Assembly: GCA_022457065.1 (NCBI GenBank) | Contig: JAJGBQ010000005.1 | Location: 1,550,001 to 1,614,000 of the forward strand | Origin: Curvularia sp. ZM96 | Taxonomy: Eukaryota > Ascomycota > Dothideomycetes > Pleosporales > Pleosporaceae | Direction of reading: 5' to 3' | DNA length: 64,000 nt | Part shown: piece after piece, positions 23,887 through 34,532 of the stretch | Layout: each line of letters starts with the position of its first letter | Position numbering within the stretch: the first letter of the stretch is position 1 | The notes under the pieces: generated by a model | What the model saw: the letters and a program-made list of their open reading frames with translations, nothing else | Databases searched by the model: none | What the model was told of the DNA's origin: nothing | Translations under genes and position numbers: made by a program

Positions 23887-24833
23887 ATGTCTACCACAAT
23901 AGCACCTAGATTTATGCTAGACCATTCCTCTGTTCTTAGTATCTTGCCCAAACAACATCTCGAGTCCAATAACTTCGATTTTTTCGACGGCAAAAGACCA
24001 GCTCATTTCCCCTCGCCTGCAGATGTTCGACAAAATCCAATGCTGCGAAAAACAGGGGGCTCGCGTACAACCAAGTTTGACTCACTCAACATCGTTGTAA
24101 AATATGGGGCGTACATCACTGCATCCGAAGCATACTGCCTCCAAGTTCTCCAGTTTTTACCCGACGTACCTGTTCCTAAGGTATATGGATGGTGTGAAGA
24201 CGAAGGCGAAGTTTTCATCTACATGGAACTCATTCAAGGCGTAACCCTGGAGAGCCAGTGGAAGATGCTCTCACAGGAAGCGAAGAAGGAAGTTTGCACC
24301 CAATTGCGCACTATCGTGGAGGCTTTTCGCAAGATACAGCAGGATCCAAATGATCAGTTTCTTGGTAAGTACATCGCATAGCAGCGCGTAGCTTGTGCTT
24401 ATCTATGAAAGGTCGAATTGATCGAAACCCGCTTCTGGATATTATCTTCACAGACAGTTTAAAACCCCCAGCTGGGCCATTCAACACTGTCAAAGAGTTC
24501 CATGATTGGCTCTCGGCTTTAGTGCTAAAAGGCAAAGCCCTAGAAGCCACGGATCCTTTCCGGGAGCATCTTCCAGATGACTCGAGAGTTGTTTTCACTC
24601 ACGCCGATCTCCATCGAAGCAACATCATGGTATCCGCTGATGGCTCTGGCCAGATACTTGCTATTATTGATTGGCATCAGTCAGGATGGTATCCAGAGTA
24701 CTGGGAGTACTGTAAAGCTCTATTCACTGCTGATTATGGCGAGGATTGGGACACGGAGTATATCCCACAATTTGTCGACCCGATTGAATTTTGGGACTGG
24801 TGGGATTGTTATCCTAGAGCTTTAGGATATTGA
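23887..24833 (+). CDS. APH-family phosphotransferase (kinase-like fold)
   Basis: Exons 23887-24364 and 24412-24833 with a 47 bp intron give 299 residues. The N-lobe has LNIVVKYG (the ATP-contacting lysine) and PKVYGWCEDEGEVFIYMELI as hinge. The C-lobe has VVFTHADLHRSNIMV, the HxD....N catalytic loop, and LAIIDWHQSGWYPEYWEYCK, where the Asp of IIDW replaces the kinase DFG. These are the marks of the aminoglycoside phosphotransferase/choline kinase superfamily (Pfam APH). Fungi carry many such copies, mostly of unknown substrate; there is no evidence for antibiotic resistance. It stands alone at the edge of the AT-rich region, without a biosynthetic partner. Confidence 0.82.
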
Positions 24834-25632
24834 TGACAGTGCTGAGATCCAGGCTACGTATACCCTGTAAAGCTTAGAAGTAAGGCGTACACGTGCCGGA
24901 TCCTGTGAACGGATCCTAAATATTTGCAGTTCCCTTATGTTGAAGTAATAAAAGCGTTAAGCGTCCGATAGTGTCCTCCCAGTGTTTAATCATAACAAAC
25001 AAAATGCGTAGTCTACAATATTGCTGCAGAGTAATAGTATAGGATCTCAATAGGTGAGTAAGAAATGTCACGTGTAGTCGAACAGCAGTATCTAAATTGA
25101 TACACTTGTAGTTTGTTAGGGTGATATTGCGTAAGATGAACAATAGTGTGTGAAAAGTGTTTTCTTTTCTCGATAAGAACAGTCTGTAAGACGAATCATT
25201 TTCAGGGGTCGTGGTAAGTTCTGGGAAGCAGCTCATTTCTCGGTGAGAGATAGTCCAGCCCTGCATCCCCGACAAAGTTCCTCCACATCAACACGAAATA
25301 TCAGTGAGCCAACTTAATCTAGCTTGATTGGCGAGCTTGAATCTGGCTCGAGAGTTCACAAGGCTGATGATATTATAATGGATCGGTCACTGATAGTTTC
25401 GCTATGGGGATCAGAGGCCCAAACTAAACAAAAGCAAACACGCTTGAAAGTAGTAGTGTTATAGGTTTTCTTGAATGGAGTAGGACTCCACTAAGTACAC
25501 GATACTAGCTAATGTGTTGTACCTCAGCAATGCCATAGTATCAACTGATCAGCAATCTGCCTTGATCCCCGTGCTACCATCCCCATGATGTTGAAAGCAC
25601 CCAGTGAACTGGACATATAAGCCCCTTTCGAG
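24834..25632. other. AT-rich intergenic region
   Basis: Roughly 800 bp with no supported frame. A small GGATCC-centred duplication occurs near 24898-24918. The sequence resembles degraded non-coding DNA. Confidence 0.4.
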
Positions 25633-26459
25633 CTAGGTCTCAGGGGCGTTGTTCATTATCGTTACTACTTCCTTGGCTAAGATTCCCTCAGAGATCAGCA
25701 TCGTAACATAGTTACGAAGCCAGTACTGGTCACCTTCACCCTAGAGCCCAGTCTCTTCGAAAATTGTCTGCTCGCCAATCTCGTGATCAACAGCAGCCAC
25801 GTCTTGTGCAAGTTTCTTTCTTGCATTGCCTTTTTGCTTACATCCAAGGATCCGTACTCGATTTCGCTTGGGCGCTGTCTCCTCAACGGCTGGCTCTTCG
25901 ACCGAAGGTTGTTGTGGCTCGGTCTCTTGTATGCCTTGAGGGCTGTCGAGCTCCTCCTCGAGTATCGAATCTGGGGTCTCGAGAGAGACTGTGTCGTCGG
26001 CTGACGTTTCGGTATCATCCGAATCGTCGTCCTTGATTCCAAGGTATACTTTGACGAATTTCTCCATCTCTTTTGTTGTTAGTGCTCAGATATTGAATGA
26101 GAAGGGTAAATTTCTTACCTCAAAAGGGTCAAGCGGCTTCTTGCTGACACCAGGAGTGGGGACTATAGTGGAAATCTTGACGAGCAAGTCTATCTTGCCC
26201 TCTTTGACATTGCCGAGAGATACCTTATGGTAATTCTCTTTGGTGTGAACAACTTCTAGGGTTTGATCTCCAGACCATATCCGGTAACCGGAGTTCCAAG
26301 AACATGAATCAAGGTTCCCTTGACGGAACCGTTCTTCTCAGGCACAAGCATGGCCCAGTGAGCACGTGTCCTGGGGTCCTCCGGATAGACTAGCAAGAAC
26401 ACCTCGCGCTTCGGTGGGGTCTCTTCGGCAGGAGATGCGGTTTCGGGAGCGGAACTCAT
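25633..26459 (-). pseudogene. Small paralogous gene A, frameshifted
   Basis: ATG at 26457-26459 begins a frame with PPKREVFLLVYPE, HWAMLVPEKNG and GYGLEIKP, then stops (TAG at 26256-26258). Immediately afterwards a different frame continues the same family with VHTKENYHKVSLG and PTPGVSKKPLDPFE up to a GTAAGA donor at 26118. Comparison with gene B (27434-27937), where GYGLEIKP runs on without a break, shows that the shift is a one-base lesion and not an intron. An open acidic segment (about 25852-26067) follows, and then GEGDQYWLRNYVTMLISEG ending in TAG at 25633-25635. A phase-0 donor GTACGG could join the last two pieces. The role is unknown. A TATA run lies at 26611-26620 upstream. Programmed frameshifting was considered, but there is no slippery heptamer. 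Confidence 0.6.
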
Positions 26460-27433
26460 GGTTGTAACTAGAGATGTCAGACCTTAGCTAATGCAGTATG
26501 GACTAACTTGGATGGGTGTGCTTACCTTGAAATGCTTGGAGGAAGTGCTAGTTGAGAGCGTTGTGGGGATATGAGAAAGAGTAATCGGGATGCTAGGTGT
26601 GACAAAGACTATATATATAGGAAGTGATACGGTGTCGGGGTGAAGGTCCATCGTAACTAATCTCCGCTGCAAACGGCCATCTTGCCAGAGCATCGCAAGT
26701 TTACCGCTACTTGCGTTTGCTATTCTCAAGGGACTATGGCTATAGTGGTGTAGGCAACGCCCAAATGAGATATATTCCGCATGGTTACCGCTACTTTCGC
26801 TGGTCGCTCAACTATGACCATAACCTTCACCAGGTAATCCTCGCTTGATTTATACTCCGCACAATTGCCGCTACTTTCGTTTGTGTGCACTTTGTGTTTG
26901 CTGTATACGCCTCACTATTTGCTACCATCAAGACACCTTTAGCGGGATATGAACAAATTAGGAACCATTAAGCATGTAGAGTGATATTTGAACAAACAAA
27001 GAAACTGCTAGGATAGGAAAATCAGACGTTGGACCACCACTGTGAGTCCTAGGCTTCATGATCCATAGGAGGTCTTTGTAGAGAGCTTTCTTAAGTCTAT
27101 AGCATACTATCTCATACTGCTACTTTCTTTGGCGCATCTAAACACCACTTACCAAGCTCATTTGGTACTTTCCTTTTGTAACTGGCGTCTATCAACTTGG
27201 GCCTAGCACCTGAACTCATGGGATATATGTTCAAGCTGCTCGAGCATCGTATCCAGTGGCTAAATAAATGTCGCCTGAAATATGCTGCCAAGTGCGAGTT
27301 TCCTTCATACTTGTTGGTGTCGGTGGGCTCTACGCGTGTGACAACGTAACATATCTTACAAAAAATTTCATCCTCTGCTAGTGGAACCGCGCTATCGAAG
27401 TTGTCTGACCACGGCTTAGCTGAAGTCTACCCA
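26460..27433. other. AT-rich spacer between paralogs A and B with repeated motif
   Basis: Nearly 1 kb with no coding frame. It contains four degenerate copies of the motif described separately, plus the TATA run for gene A. The remainder is AT-rich and unremarkable. Confidence 0.45.
26701..26883 (-). promoter_or_regulatory. Repeated upstream motif CAAACGAAAGTAGCGGTAA
   Basis: On the minus strand (coding direction of gene A), copies of CGAAAGTAGCGG-type sequence occur at 26701-26719, 26785-26803 and 26865-26883, with spacings of about 80 bp. A weaker copy is at 27117-27132. Another, at 28081-28098, lies about 145 bp upstream of gene B. The copies at 26785 and 26865 also share flanking TATAYTCCGCA. 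Such spaced repeats upstream of both paralogs could be a transcription-factor site or the remains of a larger duplicated unit. Confidence 0.5.
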
Positions 27434-27937
27434 TCAAGCAGCACCATGATATTCCGTAGGCGCTTCGTCCAAAGCCCTCACCACATCCTTCTCCATCACC
27501 TTCTTCAAGATCAGCCTATCGACGTACTTTCTCAGCCAATGCTGACAGTGCTCGCCCTAGTAATCGTTAGCGCCTACACAAACACTCGTATAATAATATG
27601 GATATCGTACCCCAAACGGATCCAACGGCGTCTTACTAGCCCCAGGCGTAGGCACCACTTTCGCAACCTCCTCGAGCTCAGATATCTTATCCTCGTCGAC
27701 TTGTCCGAGGTGGAGTTTGAGATGGCGCCGCTTTGTTCCGGTCAAGTCGTACGCGGGCTTGATTTCCAGGCCGTACCCGAAGAACGGGGCGCCGATTGCG
27801 TGGATCTTGGTGCCGCAGGAGAAGCCGTTTTCGTCGGGGATGAACATGGTCCAGTGGGAGGGTACGCCGATTCAGGCTTGGTATACGAGGAGGAAGATCT
27901 CGCGCTTGGGGGGTGGAGGGGAGGTGGGAGAGGCCAT
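27434..27937 (-). pseudogene. Small paralogous gene B, one premature stop
   Basis: Exons 27937-27611 and 27556-27434 around a 54 bp GT-AG intron would encode 149 residues. Codon 22 (27872-27874) is TGA, inside an otherwise uninterrupted frame: PPKREIFLLVYQA, stop, IGVPSHWTMFIPDENG. Alignment to gene A keeps the same eight-residue spacing between VY and HW, so the stop replaces a normal codon. CGA to TGA by cytosine deamination is the simplest origin. Downstream the frame is intact: GTKIHAIGAPFFGYGLEIKP, LKLHLGQVDEDKI, PTPGASKTPLDPFG, then GEHCQHWLRKYVDRLIL ending HGAA. The family is small, cytosolic-looking (no signal peptide) and of unknown role. Alternatives are an internal start (MFIPDENG), stop readthrough or a sequence error. 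Confidence 0.65.
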
Positions 27938-28828
27938 GGTGAGGAGGGGCTGGAGGTGGTGCTGGATTAGGATTTTGAGTTGGACTATTGAGGATGGTAG
28001 TTTGGTTATGATGATAGAGCGTAGATATGAAGGTCGTTTGTAGTTCGATTTCACTATGCCTTGCGAAAGCACCGCTGGTCTTCCGCTGCTTTCGTTTGTC
28101 GAATATCACTGCAGTATAGACTGGTTCGTCTACATACAACCACGACAGCTACAAACTAGTTACGAAGTTCCTGATGGTCATGGCCATGATCATTCGAGAG
28201 TGACAGTGATTCCCGAGAACGAGACTGCCGAGAACGAGACTGCCGAGAACGAGACTGCCGAGAACGAGACTGACGGTGAGAATAGCTGCTGCACTACGTT
28301 ATTCTGCGTATCCTCACCACAACCATGGTCTGACGGCATTTGGTAGACCCTTTTTAGTTGTTGCACAACTGACTCATGCCTATTGGTGGGGATGATGTTA
28401 TTCTGTAATCTGTACCAAGTTTCTGAGTATGCAATGTGGAGCACGCTTAAGAGCTCAAAGCAATGCTGAAGCTCTGAAGTTCGAACCCTCCATTTCAAGA
28501 GCTATTTCGACTGCAAAATCTTCTCTTGGCCTCTGAACGTTTGGTAGGTTGAGTTGGTTTCTTGGGGAAATAAGGGACTTACATTGTCGATACTTAGGAG
28601 CGCCGGAGTAGCTGCTATGGCATGTAACGTTGAATACGCTCTCGTTATCAATAAATCATGTACGTCGTCACGATGCCAGTACAGCATAGTACTACAGTTG
28701 GTGGTGTTTCGTATTGCTTAAGTAGAGTATCTTTCCTCTAACCCCATAGTAGCCGGATGTCATGGCCTTCAAATGTGATACACAACTGGTATATACTCAT
28801 CTTATCGCTGTATGTTCAATCGAGAATT
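27938..28828. other. AT-rich intergenic region containing a minisatellite
   Basis: This lies upstream of gene B and downstream of the HET gene. It includes an 8-bp inverted repeat (28064-28071 with 28087-28094) overlapping a copy of the gene A/B upstream motif, and a 15-bp tandem repeat. A short plus frame at 28056-28346 reads through the repeat, but its flanks look random. Confidence 0.45.
28213..28272. repeat. 15-bp tandem repeat, four copies
   Basis: Four head-to-tail units of CCGAGAACGAGACTG occur at 28213-28227, 28228-28242, 28243-28257 and 28258-28272. They are essentially perfect. The unit length is a multiple of three, giving ENETA repeats in one plus frame. Confidence 0.9.
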
Positions 28829-31059
28829 TTATACCAAAGTGACATAATTGTAGTCTCCAGTGTCTGCGACTTCGCCATCCATGATGCCATCCACGTATGC
28901 CTCGCTAATCAAGCTAAATTGCCCCTTATCTTCCCGTCTGAATATGAAGGGGACTTGACCGCCTTCGATTATTGCAATCGTATCACCCGGCATTATATGT
29001 TGAGAACTCAGGCCAAGGTGGCCTTTCCGAGTGACGAAAGGAAGCCGACGTTCACTCATTTTCGAGATTTCTCTTACCAATCGAATTCGACCCAAGTTTA
29101 CGTCCCTGGATGCACTGTTTAGTGTTTGATTGGTCAAGAAGCGATGTGCGTCGAGTTTAAAGCGGCCTTCTGCAATATGCGGAAGTCCTTCCTGTAGAAG
29201 CAATACAGCATCAGAATACCGAGCATTTCCCACCCGTTCTTTATTTGGACCTATGCCCCATCCCATGTTCCCAGTACAGGTTCGTGCGCTTGCGCATAAC
29301 CGGTCGTGAAATCCTTCGTAGTCCTTTTTTGAGCAATAGCTTAGACGTAGGATCTCGAGCAGCCAAGTTACCGACCATTCGAACATTGACAGTTCCATAT
29401 CACTCCGATTGGTGAAACAGCCAACCTGACGAACCTCATCGTAAAGGTAAGACTTGATGGATATGCGTCTTATGATTTCCTGATCATTGAACACCTTGAT
29501 CGTAGAACTGCTGTATTTTCGACGTCCTGAGCAACTGAACGTTCGGGTCGGAATTATATCGCTGCCTAACGTTGAATAAAATGTACTAGGCACCGACCGG
29601 GACCAATCCGGAACCCAGGATGGGAGATCTGGCGACCTCAAGGCTTGGCACATTGAGAGCAAGGATATGTGACCCTTTTGGAGTAGTACTGCCGTTGTAG
29701 TAGCGTATGTTTGTTGATAAGGGATATCATAGTCTGGTACGACTCCATAACGCTTTAGCTCCTCTCGATCTGTAGCCAGGCCTAGTAGGGCGAATATTTT
29801 GTCCTCTGGCTTGGTTGACTTGAAGCTTTGCTCTCTATAATGATACTCATTCAAGGTGTTAGTAGACGTCAAGCGAAGGAGGGCTGCTAGTTGAAATCTG
29901 CTTTGACGATACATCTTTGGCATGGATAGCAGGATGGCAGGGTTGTGCTGGAAACGATGTTGGAGTATCTCCCTTTGATACAGGTTAAAAGATCTTGGAT
30001 CTCTCTCATATGTGATAGCGAGTATTGCCTGTAGCGCAACAAACATGTTCACAAAAGCGCGGTAGCGAGTCCTTGGAGTTCTTTGCGTTCCGCAGATGAA
30101 GTATGTGTCTCTTGAAAGGGCAACCTCTTGCAAGACCCACATCCGCGTCCACCATGGTTTGGTAAAGAAGTCTTTCAACTCAGTGATTGGTAGCAAGTTG
30201 GTCTGACTATTCCAGCCGCTGACCATATCGAACAGGTCTTTCAAAGCCTTGTAGGATATCCCAGACAATGGTCTATCTCTACTTTGTAAAACGGGGTCGA
30301 CGGAGAGATGTTGCTGGATGCTTGCAGACACAAAAGCCATTTGAAGCCAAGTCTGGACGCATGCATTGTAGTAGTGCTCGAAACCACAATCTTCCGCCAT
30401 TTTTCCAATGGTGTCGATACAACGAATGGCTACGTCACTGCTCTTGTCTGCTGATCCCAGCCAGGTAAAGACATGGCGAGCTTGTTGATAGATTTTCCCC
30501 ATCATGCCCACCTGGAAGCTTTTCTCCTTGTTACACTTCTGGTCAATACAGATGGCATCGACCCAGAAGTGCAGAAGCTGGCCGCGAGACGTTGTGGAGG
30601 ACTCCAATCTGACCAATCTCTTGCGATTTTCTCGAAATCGCCACAGAGCTTCTTGGAGATTGCACGTCACAGCGAGAGTCTTTCCATTACAAGATACGTT
30701 CACAGTGTCGTTTGGGTCGCCCCAGGTGTATGAGAGTGCAATGTATGGTGGATAATTGTCGATCGAGTACGTTTGAACATCGAGGCAGATAATCTCGTCG
30801 CTATGACCGAATTTCAGTTCGAGTAGCCGTATTTTTTGGTCGTCAAGACAGTCGGAGTATTGAAACTTCGCTCTTGCAAAAATCGTTAGTTACACTGCCC
30901 TGTTCTGTATATGATTCATGTGCAGGTTGCGTGGGTAGTTGTGGAAGCGGGATTAGGGCGACATGGAGCGGGTAGGTGTCCTCAAAAGAACGAATTGGAG
31001 AGCAGTTACTCATGCAGATATTGACCAAATGAAGACGGAGTTGAAGCCGAGGTCTCCAT
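28829..31059 (-). CDS. Heterokaryon-incompatibility (HET) domain protein
   Basis: Exons 31059-31010 and 30872-28829, with a 137 bp intron (CTAAC branch), give 697 residues. The splice joins SSFGQYLHE to AKFQYSDCLDDQKIRLLELK, a usual HET N-terminus. Signature blocks are PPYIALSYTWGDPND at about 58-72, LLHFWVDAICIDQ, QVGMMGKIYQQARHVFTWLG, then WWTRMWVLQEVAL and the family block KPEDKIFALLGLATD. HET domains trigger cell death on non-self fusion in ascomycetes and show distant TIR-like features, but most copies have no proven allorecognition role. No NACHT/WD40 extension is present, so this is the stand-alone form. It ends in EVADTGDYNYVTLV. The reading frame is intact, unlike its two degenerate neighbours. 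Confidence 0.88.
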
Positions 31060-32003
31060 CGTGCTCGCTTCCAGAATACCAGAGACTGAGCTTGAACGTC
31101 TGTGTAGAAGATTGAATTGGTGCTATGTTCATTTGGAACAACGTTCGAGAGTCATATTGTTGATCAGACAAGTTGAAGGGATGAGCTTAAGACAGAGTGC
31201 TGTTGCTCCGACATGGTGTACCTGCAGCGAATCGATGCATGCCACGCCTCATTGGCACGTAGGCAACGAGGCGTCCTCAATGAAGGGGAGGGCGCAGTCG
31301 AAGGCTGGTGGAGGCGTTCCAGACCGGTGAGCTTTAATTGGAGGAAAGCCCAGCCTGATGTCCCTCTCGTCGAGTTGATTGATCGTTGACAGGCCACGCG
31401 ACAGGGCTTCTGAGATGAATTAGTGTAGCTAGAAACCCATTGCCGCAAAAGCACTGTTGCCATTGGGGTGGCTTTGAAGGTGCAAGCGCCGAGGCTTATA
31501 GAGACTCAGGCAGCGACTGCAAGGCTGAGGAGCCATCACATATGCCAAGATGAATCTTAACGCCAGCAGCGCCTAGTCACGTGCACGCTAGCAGCGCGAT
31601 GTGGTATGCTTATCGACTCTACCATTGCCATGCTCACAATCCGATGCGGGCAACATGGGGAATTTTATACCTCTCAAGTTCTCAAGTTTCTTCTAAACCA
31701 TTTCTTAGTCCGCAGAAGAACCGTGACCATTGAGCTCAGACATGCGCTGCGGCTGACCTCATTCCATCTGCACGATTGCGCAGGTACCCAAATGTCGATG
31801 ATGACGACATCACTTTGGGAAGCATATCAATTTGGTCACCACTTTGAGATCTCGAGTTCTATATATCTCGTAGGAGCTACTCCACTCACCCCTGCAACTC
31901 TAGGAACTTACCAACTCACCTGTGCAACTCTTTCTCACCCCGCAATCCAGCAACCATAGCTTCACGCATAGCATCGCACCGCCTCTCGCGTGTCCTACGC
32001 ACC
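31060..32003. promoter_or_regulatory. Divergent intergenic region, HET gene / oxidase gene
   Basis: About 940 bp between divergent start codons. Direct CTCTCAAGTT/CTCAAGTTTC and ACCAACTCACCTGTGCAACTC-like near-repeats occur at 31672-31690 and 31886-31931. No frame is supported. Confidence 0.4.
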
Positions 32004-32904
32004 ATGTCGACTACAGCGCCGTCTGCATCTGCGCTGCCGCCCGCACCATGGAAGGCACTCTTCAGCGAGCACATCTCGAAGATGAAGTCGCCCGAGTTTG
32101 TGTTGGGGACGCTGGACAAGGCGCCTTCGGGCTCGCCGACGCCGTACGTGCCGCGTGTACGATACTGCATCCACCGGGGTTTCTGGGCTGAGCTCCCGGA
32201 GAACAAGCACAATGACGCAGAGCGGAACCCGCATGTTTACGAGAGCGATTGCCCGACGTTTACAACGGACGTGCGCATGGAAAAGGTGGGACAGATTTTT
32301 GCGACGAGCGCGGGGCATGCGGAGAACAGCGAGCAGGTGCAGGGAAGCGGAGGTGGAGGCCCAGTCGAAGCCGTGTACTGGAACGCTGATACTGGAACGC
32401 AATGGCGGATCAAGGGGAGGGCATTTGTCATTGCAGATGACATCGAAGGCAGCGAAGAGAGCAGCGGTGTCCGGACGGTCAAGAGCGAATTGGGAAAGAG
32501 GATGAGGATCGTGGATGAGGGCAAGCAGGGAGAGTTCAGCTGGCAGAGAGAGATCAGGGGCTTCTTTGGCAATCAGAGCCCTGGTATCAAGGGTAAAGCG
32601 CCTCAATGGTGATCATGATGCAGCAATTGTTCCGTCTTCTGACATGACTACAGGCTCATTCAAGAACCCACCGCCTGGCCAACCCACGTCCAAGCCGTAC
32701 GACAAGAACCTTGCACTGGGCTCCAAGGTCGACGACTTGGACGACAGTGTCGCACGCAAGAACTTTCGTGTCGTCGTCATTGTTCCGGACTCTGTGGAGC
32801 AGACTGACCTGAGCGACCCGGAAAAGGCGCGGAGATACAGATACACGTTTGACGAGAGCAACCGGGCGAATGCGGGATGGAGGACTGAGGAGCTGTGGCC
32901 CTAG
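32004..32904 (+). CDS. Pyridoxamine 5'-phosphate oxidase-like FMN protein (Alr4036 family)
   Basis: Exons 32004-32592 and 32654-32904 around a 61 bp intron give 279 residues. The start PAPWKALFSEHISKM, then VPRVRYCIHRGFWAEL and FTTDVRMEKVGQIFATS, matches the split-barrel FMN-binding Alr4036 family. VYWNADTGTQWRIKGRAFVI continues the barrel. After the splice (PGIKG/SFKNPPPG) come ARKNFRVVVIVPDSVEQTDL and RRYRYTFDES...GWRTEELWP, the usual family C-terminus. Members are presumed flavin-dependent oxidoreductases. True PNPOx activity is not established for fungal copies. Confidence 0.82.
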
Positions 32905-34532
32905 AGGGTGGTAGCGAGCAATTGTCTTGTCACGACGAACAAGTGTCACGAGAATACAGGATTGCAAGGTCTCATGCCGTAAATAGAAGAAATTGGGGTT
33001 GTTCGGGAGCTCCGTAGGTGCAATTTGTGTGAGGTGCGTTGTAGCGAGAAGAAGTGGTGTGTGAGTGACTGGTACCCTTGCGAGGCAGCGTTGGCATGCA
33101 TGGCTCCGATGCAACCGTTCCCAAGGCAGTGGTTCAGGTCGGCGAGGTGAGGGCAGGCCCCGGTCTGCTCGCCTGACCCTGTCGCTCGAGAAGGCAGAAT
33201 CTGTTGAGCTTGTCGGAATGGAGCGGTTTGCAGATGTGCATCATTGATTTGGGCATGGTGATGACGAACGGAATGCACAGACAATGGGGCGGCAACGTTT
33301 GGGGCAACGGCTGGGAGGCTGCGCGGTGGGCGGCTTGAGTGGGACAGCTAGGCGCGGAATCAGACGGCGCTGGCTTCAGGCGTGCAGCTAGTGGGCAGGG
33401 AGAAGAGGCCACAAATAGCGTTTGGTGCGTGGAATGAAGCAGCCATTCATTCAACCGGCCCGGGTGTGGTCGCTCACGTGACGCATCTCTCGCTGGACTG
33501 TGCGTGGCAGGTCGTGATTAAACTTCCCCTAGCCGACGCCGAAAGGGCGACGAGAAAGACCGCGCCCCTCAGCAACCGCAACACACGCTTATGCAGGCGA
33601 CCGTTTTGCGCTCGCGTCCACGGAGCATGGCACATATGTCGATACACGGCTTCGCGCGGCGGGCAAGGCGACGCCATGAGTTGTTTTGTTTCGGGTGAGG
33701 CGCTGCGGCACGGGTAGGAAGACGCGGTGGAGTCGCTGATTGGGAACATTAGCCGCCGGGACGCGGGACATGCGCGCGGTCGCCAAGCGCAATGGGGAAA
33801 ATGGGGGAGGGGGAAAGCTGGAGGGAGGCTGCTCTGTCGTGTCGGCCCGTTGGATGTGGCCGGACGTTGTGGCAGATGAGGCTCCGGCCGGTTCGTCGTC
33901 GAGTGCTCGTGTCGTGTCCCACGCGCGGCCGTGTGCTGTCACCCGCTGGTGCTGGGCGAGGCAATGGATTCATGTAATATCTCGCCGCATGTCTGCATGG
34001 CCTGTTGGATGATCGCCAAGGATGCGCGCGTTTCTGAACCGCTCCCGTGGGAACGCCCATGGAGGCCGGTCAGTGCCAATGCCATGCCAGTGCCAGCAAC
34101 ATGTAATCCTGTCGGCCCCTCCCCCCTCGCATTCTCCTTCATGCAATGCACCCCCCTCGACTTGCCTGTCGCCAGCCAGAGACGAGACCGCGCCTGGCCC
34201 CGTTGATCCCATCCACGTTCAGAACCGCTCCCCTGTCCATCAGCCCGTCCCTTCCCCATAACTAACGGCCGATCCTTTGGCCCGCCCGCATCGTCGTTTG
34301 CACTAATTGTCCCGCGCCCACTGCTCACCGCACCCTCACGCCCTCCCTCCAGTGCCCCAGCGCTGTCTGCCCTCTGCCACACGACCTCCTCTCTCGATTG
34401 CGACTCGCCGCCTGCGCCCACTCCACTGCCGTCGCTGGCGCAGCCGCATGCGACAGCCCGCCGCTATCTTCCACGCCAACTGCTCCGCTTAGCTGCCGCA
34501 TCTCCGCTTCCCTATCCTCCGATCCAACCACC
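32905..34532. other. 1.6 kb gene-free region upstream of acidic-protein gene
   Basis: The sequence becomes GC-rich from about 33.1 kb and C/T-rich near 34.1-34.5 kb, like a long 5' leader. Frames on both strands are Arg/Pro/Ser-rich shadows. No RNA gene was recognised. Confidence 0.45.

Noticed and set aside
23887..24833. Antibiotic-resistance gene acquired from bacteria
   Set aside because: The gene has a fungal-type intron and belongs to the broad APH superfamily common in fungi; nothing indicates resistance or recent transfer.
26256..26270. Possible programmed frameshift in gene A
   Set aside because: No X-XXY-YYZ slippery heptamer or obvious downstream structure. A simple indel is more likely, given that the neighbouring paralog is also disrupted.
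27872..27877. Possible stop-codon readthrough in gene B
   Set aside because: The context after TGA is ATC, not the CTA that favours readthrough in fungi, and no reason for an extended form is visible.
28475..28495. GTTCGAACC sequence resembling a tRNA T-loop
   Set aside because: The surrounding bases do not form a T stem, acceptor stem or anticodon arm.
32946..33942. Several 100-codon frames on both strands
   Set aside because: They are Arg/Pro/Ser-rich, mutually overlapping and unsupported by splice sites or domains.
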